From: Flavobacteriales bacterium UBA4011
Lineage (GTDB): Bacteria > Bacteroidota > Bacteroidia > Flavobacteriales_D > Crocinitomicaceae
DNA length: 6,000 bases
Assembly: GCA_002384725.1 (NCBI GenBank)
Contig: DGBF01000009.1
Coordinates: forward strand, 1,940 to 7,939
Direction: 5' to 3'
Shown: positions 1 to 6,000 of the stretch, piece by piece
Position numbering within the stretch: the stretch's first letter is position 1
Layout of the letters: every line of letters starts with the position of its first letter
Notes under the pieces: model-generated
Seen by the model: only the letters and a program-made list of their open reading frames with translations
Told to the model about the DNA's origin: nothing
Databases searched by the model: none
Program-made: the position numbers and the translations under genes

Positions 1-1668
1 ACCATCGGCTCCATATCGGCCGATTAATTCAATTGGATCCGGTGAATTCCCAAGAGATTTAGACATTTTACGGCCCAATTTATCACGAACAATCCCTGTG
101 TAATAGACATTTTTGAAGGGTAATTCACCCAAATATTCATATCCCGCCATGATCATTCGCGCTACCCAAAAGAACATAATCTCAGGAGCTGTTACCAAAT
201 CATTTGTTGGATAATAATATTGTATTTCTTTATTTTTAGGATCCGTCAAACCATTAAAAACCGAAATCGGCCACAACCAGCTAGAGAACCAGGTATCCAA
301 AACATCTTCGTCCTGTTTCAGTTCCGTAATCGCAATATTGCGACCACATTTATGCGAAGCGATTTTAGCTGCTTCCTCGATTGATTTTGCAATAACATAA
401 TCGTCTTCACCTTCTCCGTAATAGTACGCAGGAATTTGATGTCCCCACCACAATTGACGAGAAATACACCAATCTTTTACATTGTCCAACCAGTGGCGGT
501 AGGTATTCTTGAATTTCTCTGGATGAAACTGAATATTTCCATTCATCACATTTTCCAAAGCTGGAGCCGCCAATTCTTTCATGGCAACAAACCATTGCAA
601 AGACAAACGTGGTTCGATAACAGCATCTGTTCGTTCTGAAAAGCCAACTTTGTTGATATGGTCTTCGGTTTTTACCAAATATCCCTTATCGTACAATTCT
701 TTTTCGATAGCTTTTTTCACTTCAAAACGGTCCATTCCCTCATAATGCGCTCCTTCGGCATTCAAAGTTCCGTTCGCATTGAAAATATCGATGGTTTCTA
801 AGTCGTGCTTTTTTCCTAACTCATAATCGCTCGTATCATGAGCTGGAGTAACTTTCAAACAACCCGTTCCAAATGCAGGATCAACATATTCATCCAAAAT
901 AATCGGGATACTTCGGTTCACGATTGGAACAATTGCTGTTTTACCATGCAAATGTTTGAATCTGGAATCTTCTGGGTGAATACAAATTGCACTATCACCC
1001 AAAATAGTTTCGGGACGAGTTGTTGCAATTGTCAACCATTCATCTTCAGTTCCTACTACTTTATAGCGAACATAAAACAATTTCGAATTAACTTCTTTGT
1101 AGTTTACCTCTTCGTCAGATACGGCAGTCAAAGCTTCAGGATCCCAATTCACCATTCGAACCGAACGATAAATCTTTCCTTTTTTGTGTAAATCCATGAA
1201 AACGTTGATTACACTTTCCGAGTAGAGTTTATCCATCGTGAAATGTGTACGCTCCCAATCACAAGACGCACCCAATTTTTTCAATTGTTCCAAGATGATT
1301 CCACCGTGCTTGTCCTTCCATTCAAAAGCATGTGACAAGAATTCTTCTCTCGATAAATCGGACTTTTTAATTCCCTCTTTGCGCAGTTTTTGAACTACTT
1401 TTGCTTCGGTAGCAATGGAGGCGTGATCCGTTCCAGGAACCCAACAAGCGTTCTTTCCTAACATACGCGCACGACGAACCAATACATCTTGAATCGTATT
1501 GTTTAACATGTGTCCCATGTGTAAAACGCCCGTTACATTTGGCGGAGGAATGACGACGGTATAAGCTTCTCTTTCATCCGGTTCTGAATGAAAATAGCCC
1601 TTCTGCATCCAATGTGCATACCATTTTTCCTCTGCCTTAAGCGGCTCGTACGTTTTAGGAATCTCCAT
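1..1668 (-). CDS. valS: Valyl-tRNA synthetase, N-terminal 556 residues (3' end outside window)
   Basis: Cytoplasmic class I aminoacyl-tRNA synthetase that charges tRNA-Val with valine. I translated this strand by hand, and the frame is open from ATG at 1668 to position 1. The sequence shows [13 protein letters not shown] with the HIGH-type motif at H50-H53, [10 protein letters not shown] just after it, and the editing-domain motifs TTRPET (216-221) and [12 protein letters not shown] ending at D278. It also shows [12 protein letters not shown] (399-410), DTWFSS (458-463), [11 protein letters not shown] and KMSKS (534-538). HMGH, TTRPET and [11 protein letters not shown] together separate ValRS from IleRS and LeuRS. 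The family is usually about 870-950 residues, so roughly the last third (rest of the anticodon-binding helical domain and the coiled coil) is off the left edge. The ATG at 1668 gives an N-terminus ([17 protein letters not shown]) that matches the family's normal start. No Shine-Dalgarno is seen, as usual in Bacteroidota. No frameshift or missing key motif was found. Confidence 0.97.
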   Translation of the reverse strand, partial: MEIPKTYEPLKAEEKWYAHWMQKGYFHSEPDEREAYTVVIPPPNVTGVLHMGHMLNNTIQDVLVRRARMLGKNACWVPGTDHASIATEAKVVQKLRKEGIKKSDLSREEFLSHAFEWKDKHGGIILEQLKKLGASCDWERTHFTMDKLYSESVINVFMDLHKKGKIYRSVRMVNWDPEALTAVSDEEVNYKEVNSKLFYVRYKVVGTEDEWLTIATTRPETILGDSAICIHPEDSRFKHLHGKTAIVPIVNRSIPIILDEYVDPAFGTGCLKVTPAHDTSDYELGKKHDLETIDIFNANGTLNAEGAHYEGMDRFEVKKAIEKELYDKGYLVKTEDHINKVGFSERTDAVIEPRLSLQWFVAMKELAAPALENVMNGNIQFHPEKFKNTYRHWLDNVKDWCISRQLWWGHQIPAYYYGEGEDDYVIAKSIEEAAKIASHKCGRNIAITELKQDEDVLDTWFSSWLWPISVFNGLTDPKNKEIQYYYPTNDLVTAPEIMFFWVARMIMAGYEYLGELPFKNVYYTGIVRDKLGRKMSKSLGNSPDPIELIGRYGADG

Positions 1669-1689
1669 GTTTTGCTTAAAATTAAGCGA

Positions 1690-1697
1690 CAAAGGTA
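1690..1697 (-). promoter_or_regulatory. Probable valS promoter, Bacteroidota -7 element
   Basis: Read on the minus strand this is TACCTTTG, an exact match to the TAnnTTTG -7 consensus of the Bacteroidota primary sigma factor. It ends 21 bases before the valS ATG, which would leave a 5' leader of roughly 15 bases. No clear TTG-type -33 element is visible at the expected distance upstream; only a weak TTCGTGG lies near there, inside the repeat block. The identification is inferred from the motif and its position. Confidence 0.5.
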
Positions 1698-1717
1698 GTG
1701 AAAATGGAGGTGATTTT

Positions 1718-1753
1718 TAGCCACGAATTACACTAATTTTCACGAATACGTGG
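1718..1753. repeat. Short CACGAAT-type direct repeats inside an inverted repeat
   Basis: Three related units lie head to tail: CACGAATTA at 1722, CACTAATTTT at 1731 and CACGAATACG at 1741, with starts 9 and 10 bases apart (about one helical turn). The block is also bounded by an inverted repeat, CCACG at 1721-1725 and CGTGG at 1749-1753, which could form a 5-bp stem with a 23-base loop. It sits in the divergent spacer between valS and the amidohydrolase gene. From memory, interspersed repeats of similar sequence (CACGAATT tracts) occur in Bacteroidota and several other phyla; I could not verify this here. It may be a remnant of such a repeat, or an operator-like site; neither role is shown. 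Confidence 0.5.
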
Positions 1754-1834
1754 TGATCTTTTGTTGTGTCAAATAGATGTTCAACTCTTTCCACTCTGGA
1801 ATTCTTCTTAAATTTAGCATTCAAATATTCCATC

Positions 1835-3463
1835 ATGTATAAATACTTACTTATTCCTTTCTCTATAATAATACTATCAGGCTGTATGAAAGGCCAAAAG
1901 GCTGATTTAGTCATTCACAATGCGATTATTCATATCATGGATGAGAATGAAACTCAATATGAAGCGATTGCAATTAAGGATGGTAAAATATTGGAAGTTG
2001 GTCCTGAACGGCAAATATTAAACAAATATTCGTCAGACGAAACGATAGATGCTGAAGGGAAAGAAATGTATCCAGGTTTTACAGATGCGCATGGACATTT
2101 GATGCCCTATGCAGATATGAAATTGGGCGCCAATTTGTTTGGTTGTCGAACACTCGAAGAATTATTGGTAAGAACAGAGAAATATGCAGACAAATCGAAT
2201 CGAAAATTTATAGTTGGACATGGTTGGGACCAATCCATGTGGGGTGGTGACATCTTGCCCACCAATGAGAAACTGAATGAATTATTTCCAAACACACCTG
2301 TTTGTCTATATAGAGTTGATGGTCATGCCGTTTTGGTCAACCAAGCTGCTCTAGACAAAGCAAAAATTACAAATAAGTCGATAATTCCTGGAGGACAAGT
2401 CACCGTTGAAAATAGAGTGTGCACTGGCCTACTGCTGGACAATGCAATGGATTCTATGTCGGCAGTAATACCGGCATATCCCGAAAAAAATAGGATCAAT
2501 GCTCTAATGGAAATTCAGGAGGAACTTTTTCAATATGGTATAACAAGTGTTCATGATGCCGGAATTGCCAACAAAGACCTTCCCCTTTTCAAAAAGGTGG
2601 CGGAATCGAAGGAACTGAAATTAAATGTGTACGGAATGCTCCGCAATTCAGCCGAAAACAGAACCTTTGTTGAGAAAAATGGTAAAGTAAATTGGGGGAA
2701 TTTTTACATCTCGAGCTTCAAAATGTTTGCAGATGGCGCTTTGGGGTCTCGAGGAGCCTTGTTGAAGAAACCGTATTCGGATGCGCATAATCATTTGGGA
2801 ATCCAAACGACAACCCCCGAAGACATGAACAACCTTGCCCATTTTTGCTTGAAGCATGGATACCAATTAAACACACATGCCATCGGCGATTCCTCAAATG
2901 CTATATTATTAAACTTGTATGAAAAAGCATATGCGGTGAACCAAGATCACCGATGGAGAATTGAGCATGCCCAAGTTGTTGATCCAGCGGATTTTGAATT
3001 GTTTCGAAAATATAACGTATTGCCTTCGGTTCAACCGACACATGCAATAAGCGATATGCGTTGGGTTGAAAATCGTCTGGGTAAAGACAGAATGCAAGGT
3101 GCTTACGCATATCAATCAATTCTAAAGGAAACCGGAATAATTGCAATAGGTACCGACTTTCCATTTGATCGTTTAAATCCTTTCTTGACCATTTTTGCAG
3201 CAACACAGCGGAAAAACACAGACAATCAGCCGAGCGGCGGATTTCGACTGGAGGATGGCCTTTCCTTAATGGATTGTATTAGAGGAATGACGATATGGGC
3301 AGCCATTGCTTCATTTCAAGAGAAGTATTCAGGAACATTAGAAAAAGGGAAAGAAGCGAATTTGATCTTAGTGGAACGCCCTTTAAATTCGGGTAGAAGC
3401 TTTAGAGAGAATTTCTCTATGCTAACTGTTATCAAGGGCGAAATCGTTTACCGAATAGACTAG
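1835..3463 (+). CDS. YtcJ-like metal-dependent amidohydrolase, lipoprotein
   Basis: A 542-residue enzyme of the amidohydrolase superfamily (Amidohydrolase_3, YtcJ-like), which hydrolyses C-N bonds in amides or related compounds; the substrate cannot be read from sequence. I chose ATG 1835 because it begins a lipoprotein signal, MYKYLLIPFSIIILSGC, with lipobox LSGC and lipidated Cys17. An in-frame ATG at 1766 would bury this signal behind 23 extra residues. A small N-terminal beta domain (about 22-80) precedes the barrel. Predicted metal ligands are all present: H86 and H88 (DAHGH), K296 (SFKMFADGALGS, the carbamylated lysine position), H348 (THAIGD), H378 (EHAQ) and D441 (GTDFP). The C-terminal GTLEKGKEANLILVE is the usual closing motif. 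The mature N-terminus CMKGQKAD lacks the run of acidic residues that directs Bacteroidota lipoproteins to the cell surface, so a periplasm-facing location is inferred. A weak promoter-like TAAATTTA lies at 1809-1816. The gene is divergent from valS and appears monocistronic. Confidence 0.93.
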   Translation: MYKYLLIPFSIIILSGCMKGQKADLVIHNAIIHIMDENETQYEAIAIKDGKILEVGPERQILNKYSSDETIDAEGKEMYPGFTDAHGHLMPYADMKLGANLFGCRTLEELLVRTEKYADKSNRKFIVGHGWDQSMWGGDILPTNEKLNELFPNTPVCLYRVDGHAVLVNQAALDKAKITNKSIIPGGQVTVENRVCTGLLLDNAMDSMSAVIPAYPEKNRINALMEIQEELFQYGITSVHDAGIANKDLPLFKKVAESKELKLNVYGMLRNSAENRTFVEKNGKVNWGNFYISSFKMFADGALGSRGALLKKPYSDAHNHLGIQTTTPEDMNNLAHFCLKHGYQLNTHAIGDSSNAILLNLYEKAYAVNQDHRWRIEHAQVVDPADFELFRKYNVLPSVQPTHAISDMRWVENRLGKDRMQGAYAYQSILKETGIIAIGTDFPFDRLNPFLTIFAATQRKNTDNQPSGGFRLEDGLSLMDCIRGMTIWAAIASFQEKYSGTLEKGKEANLILVERPLNSGRSFRENFSMLTVIKGEIVYRID

Positions 3464-3477
3464 CATAGCCTTAAACG

Positions 3478-3512
3478 AAAAACACCCATCTCGATAATTC
3501 GAAACGGGTGTT
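3478..3512. terminator. Rho-independent terminator between convergent genes, stronger for minus strand
   Basis: The stem AACACCC (3481-3487) pairs with GGGTGTT (3506-3512). An inner stem TCGA (3491-3494) with TCGA (3499-3502) closes a TAAT loop, leaving a 3-by-3 internal loop. On the minus strand the 3' arm runs directly into five T residues (GGGTGTTTTTC), the classic form, 22 bases past the stop of the PorP gene. On the plus strand the stem is followed by CAATATAG and only then a T run, so termination of the amidohydrolase transcript, whose stop is at 3463, is probably weaker. Confidence 0.75.
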
Positions 3513-3534
3513 CAATATAGTTTTTAAATCTTGA

Positions 3535-4491
3535 CTAAAAAGTCGGACAAGATATCGTTCTAAATTTCTTAGATTTCTTGCGACACTGCACCAAGTACTG
3601 CATTGAAATCTCATGCGATCCTGCTGAAATACCGTTGTTCAACCTAGACACAGTTAAGTCATAGCTATATCCTAGACGAAAAGTCGTTGTTTGCACGCCC
3701 AAAGTCAAAATGAACGCATCTTTATTTCTAAAGTAAGCTCCTGCTGTAAATTGACTGTATTTCACATACGCTCCAATATTCAATTGTTGAAATCCTTGCT
3801 GGTAAGAATACAAAACACTTGGCATGATAGTCGTTACGTTGGAGTATTTTGAACTACCACCTAAAGCAATATTTGCTGAAGCGTGCGCCGTAAATCGCAT
3901 TGGTAATTTAGACTCACCAACAATTAATGACTCATTTGGGCGATTCAAGTGATTCGCTGCAAAACCGATGTTGAAGTTCTTATTATAAACCACAGCTCCA
4001 GCTGAAGCATCGAAAAACCCTTTTGAACCTCCACGAGGCACATCATTTGTAGAATAGATAAAACCTCTTCTAGGGTCAATCATATCACCAAACGTCAATT
4101 TATCCCAATCCAGAAATTTTTGAGTGTATGCCGCTTTTGCTCCCAAAAGCCCTGTCCATTTTCTTCCCAAACGTAAGTGGTAAGAATAAACAAGACCCAA
4201 AGTTGTAGTATTCAAAGTTTTTGCCTGTACATCATTGGTTAGAATAACGCCAAAACCACCTGAAATATTATCAAAATACTGGTCATATGCAGCTGCATAA
4301 CTAACGTAGTTACCACTTAAAGCAGGCCATTGATTTCTGTAATTTGCAGCAAATCTTGCGCAACCGTTAGTTCCCGCAAAAGCTGGATTTAAATAGAGGG
4401 GGTTAGCGTAAAACTGGGTGAATTCCAAGTCTTGCGCTGACGCCGTCAACGATGTGCAAACAAACACGGCAGAAAAAAGTAATTTTCTCAT
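3535..4491 (-). CDS. Type IX secretion system PorP/SprF-family outer-membrane protein
   Basis: A complete 318-residue beta-barrel protein of the PorP/SprF family, which serves T9SS secretion or surface attachment of specific cargo. A signal peptide is visible (MRKLLFSAVFVCTSLTASA, cleavage after A19). The mature protein begins QDLEFTQFYANPLYLNPAFAGT, the family hallmark. RNQWPALSG (52-60), AYDQYFDNISGGFGV (68-82), YSYHLRLGRKW and the SAGAVVYNKNFNIGFAANHLN strand pair follow as in the family. The tail KKFRTISCPTF, with Cys303 and Cys315, is the usual post-barrel ending. Length is normal (about 300-350). It starts 5 bases after the stop of the upstream PorP-like gene and is preceded by an A-rich tract (TAATAAAAATG) instead of a Shine-Dalgarno, so the two are surely co-transcribed. 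It is followed by a terminator, not by porK/L/M/N, so this is an accessory, cargo-linked copy and not the core porP. Whether it is PorP-like or SprF-like in function is unresolved. Confidence 0.93.
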   Translation of the reverse strand: MRKLLFSAVFVCTSLTASAQDLEFTQFYANPLYLNPAFAGTNGCARFAANYRNQWPALSGNYVSYAAAYDQYFDNISGGFGVILTNDVQAKTLNTTTLGLVYSYHLRLGRKWTGLLGAKAAYTQKFLDWDKLTFGDMIDPRRGFIYSTNDVPRGGSKGFFDASAGAVVYNKNFNIGFAANHLNRPNESLIVGESKLPMRFTAHASANIALGGSSKYSNVTTIMPSVLYSYQQGFQQLNIGAYVKYSQFTAGAYFRNKDAFILTLGVQTTTFRLGYSYDLTVSRLNNGISAGSHEISMQYLVQCRKKSKKFRTISCPTF

Positions 4492-4496
4492 TTTTA

Positions 4497-6000
4497 TTAT
4501 TTTAGCATTGTATGGCCGTAACGACCATTGTTCATCAATATTCTTATTGTCAATTGTTGCGAAAATGAGCGTGTTCCAATTAAATTAGAAAGCGTCATAT
4601 CTGCATTATAGGTCAGCATAAAATGGTTGGTCTTAACTCCTATTGATCCAGCATAATCTCCTGCCGAAGAAATACCGCCTCCAATAGTCATTTTTTTATA
4701 CCTGAATATTGAGCCGCCCCAAATTTCAGATAAATTTTCCACTTTTTGGCACATTACGTAGGAAGAAAGTGAAAATATTTTTGATTTAGACACAAAATCT
4801 GTACCTAAACTTGCAGTATAATGTATTCCTGAACGCTCATTTGGCTCATTTGAGTTATATACATTATTGAAGTGACGTCCTATGTTATCCATTTGGAAAC
4901 CAACTGAAAACCACTTCGTATTGCTGGATAAAGCTAGCGCAACATCTTTATACCATAGGTCCTTTATTGGATTCTCAGGAGTAGATGAATAAAATATTCT
5001 TTCATTTCTTCTTTCCATTTCAATTACTTGACCAGGCACTAAATTTTGCGCATTCAATCTTTTGTCACCCATTTTTAATCGAATAGCAGGTTCGATTGAG
5101 AAATTTTTATTCACTGCAAATTTAGGAGAATACGTCAACGCAAGCTGCCCTACATTGTAGGTTCCTTGTTTGTAATAACCATGGCTCATCTGCACTCCTA
5201 TTCCACCGCGAATACTTCTTACGTAGGTATCATAAGAAAGTTCATTTAACAATTGTTGATTAGAATGACCCGTCCATTGAGCTCTAGATGTCAATTGCAG
5301 ACGTGGTTTTAATAAATTTCCAGCGGTTGCAGCATTCACATTTAATGTCTGTATGTTTGGTGCGTGATAATATATATCTTTTGAATTCGTCAATGCTATT
5401 GGGTTATCCGTCATTCGAATGATTTTTCGAACCGATGATTTTACTTTTGATGAAAATGTCTTGTTGTAATTACTTGAAATCCTTTCACCTCTCGCCATCT
5501 GTTGAGCTCTTCTGTCATGAGAATCGGAGTTGAATATAGCTTTATCCTCGTTTTCGATCGAATTTGTTTCTAAAAGTTCAGATTTATCTGAATTTTCAAA
5601 TGTACTTTGTTCAACGACGGCTATCTCATTTTCACCTGCATCAATTTCCTTATTTTCAGATATAACGTTGTTTTCCAATTCGGGTGCGATTTCTTCAGAA
5701 GGATAAGCGTCTTTTTCGTTCTTTGCTATTTCAAATGCTTCTATCCTAGTCGGATTATCAGTTGATATAATTGAACCATCTATCGACTTATTATTCTCAG
5801 AAGTAGAAATTCCGTCTGAAACTGGGTTTACCTTAAATTCTAGTGATTTGGCAACAAGGAATTTGTTTGAAACAGGAACATTTATTGAAACTATATTTTC
5901 TAATTTTGTCGATTTGAGAGGAGAAGCAGTAGATTTTTCATTCTGCCCGAATGAATTTAAGTTGATGTCCGATGACAACGAAGCAATCTTATATTCTTGT
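4497..6000 (-). CDS. Divergent PorP/SprF-like protein with long charged N-terminal extension (5' end outside window)
   Basis: The frame is open from the right edge to a TAA at 4497-4499. The first possible start inside the window is a TTG at 5978, but codons upstream of it (reading QEYKIAS) stay open to the edge, so the true start is probably outside. Residue numbers here count that TTG as 1. Residues about 203-480 resemble a PorP/SprF barrel: VNAATAGN (214-221) aligns with NPAFAGT of the downstream gene, RAQWTG (232-237) with RNQWPALSG, and SYDTYVRSIRGGIGV (248-262) with AYDQYFDNISGGFGV. Residues about 50-155 are low-complexity and rich in Glu, Asp, Asn and Ser, then 156-188 are strongly basic (RR, RGER, KVKSSVRKIIR). 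No signal peptide or membrane helix lies in the visible part. The cysteine-containing PorP tail is absent; it ends NNGRYGHTMLK. It is co-transcribed with the PorP gene 5 bases downstream. Barrel membership is fairly sure; the role of the extension is unknown. Confidence 0.8.
   Translation of the reverse strand, partial: QEYKIASLSSDINLNSFGQNEKSTASPLKSTKLENIVSINVPVSNKFLVAKSLEFKVNPVSDGISTSENNKSIDGSIISTDNPTRIEAFEIAKNEKDAYPSEEIAPELENNVISENKEIDAGENEIAVVEQSTFENSDKSELLETNSIENEDKAIFNSDSHDRRAQQMARGERISSNYNKTFSSKVKSSVRKIIRMTDNPIALTNSKDIYYHAPNIQTLNVNAATAGNLLKPRLQLTSRAQWTGHSNQQLLNELSYDTYVRSIRGGIGVQMSHGYYKQGTYNVGQLALTYSPKFAVNKNFSIEPAIRLKMGDKRLNAQNLVPGQVIEMERRNERIFYSSTPENPIKDLWYKDVALALSSNTKWFSVGFQMDNIGRHFNNVYNSNEPNERSGIHYTASLGTDFVSKSKIFSLSSYVMCQKVENLSEIWGGSIFRYKKMTIGGGISSAGDYAGSIGVKTNHFMLTYNADMTLSNLIGTRSFSQQLTIRILMNNGRYGHTMLK

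Noticed and set aside
838..1191. A 117-codon open frame on the plus strand
   Set aside because: It lies wholly antisense to the valS editing domain. Its translation is rich in Asn, Phe, Cys and Ser with no recognisable family, as expected for the shadow of a real gene.
1809..1816. TAAATTTA as a promoter -7 element for the amidohydrolase gene
   Set aside because: It misses the final G of TAnnTTTG and has no -33 partner at a suitable distance in an AT-rich spacer, so it is mentioned only as weak support within the gene entry.
1766..1834. An upstream in-frame ATG giving the amidohydrolase 23 more residues
   Set aside because: It would hide a clear lipoprotein signal peptide that begins at the ATG at 1835, and the added residues do not resemble a signal or a domain.
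1717..1914. A minus-strand open frame crossing the divergent spacer
   Set aside because: It overlaps the start and lipoprotein signal of the amidohydrolase gene and covers the repeat block; nothing in its translation suggests a real protein.
2901..3206. Overlapping minus-strand open frames of 101 and 68 codons
   Set aside because: Both are antisense to the metal-binding C-terminal half of the amidohydrolase (H378 to D441), which is clearly the real coding frame.

Overview
The window looks like chromosomal DNA of a member of the Bacteroidota, most probably a flavobacterium-like organism. The evidence is two adjacent genes of the type IX secretion (T9SS) PorP/SprF outer-membrane family, which is essentially confined to this phylum. 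The low G+C content, the lack of Shine-Dalgarno sequences before the genes, and a TAnnTTTG-type promoter element agree. A placement near Fluviicola/Crocinitomicaceae is a guess from gene style only.

Layout from left to right: (1) Positions 1-1668, minus strand, hold the first 556 codons of valyl-tRNA synthetase; its 3' end lies off the left edge. (2) Positions 1669-1834 are a divergent intergenic region. It carries a good -7 promoter element for valS and a small block of CACGAAT-like repeats inside an inverted repeat. (3) Positions 1835-3463, plus strand, encode a complete YtcJ-like metal-dependent amidohydrolase made as a lipoprotein. (4) Positions 3464-3534 are a convergent intergenic region with a hairpin terminator. 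(5) Positions 3535-6000, minus strand, hold two tandem T9SS PorP/SprF-family genes separated by only 5 bases. The downstream one is an ordinary family member. The upstream one is divergent, has a long charged N-terminal extension, and runs off the right edge.

The three units are functionally unrelated: translation, periplasmic hydrolysis of an unknown substrate, and secretion or anchoring of cell-surface proteins. Stand-alone PorP/SprF genes in this phylum often sit next to the large surface adhesin they help secrete (as sprF follows sprB), so the unseen region to the right is the natural place to look for a partner. The most unusual item is the extended PorP-like protein. No RNA gene, CRISPR array, insertion sequence or phage gene was seen, and the window does not show a clearly new system.
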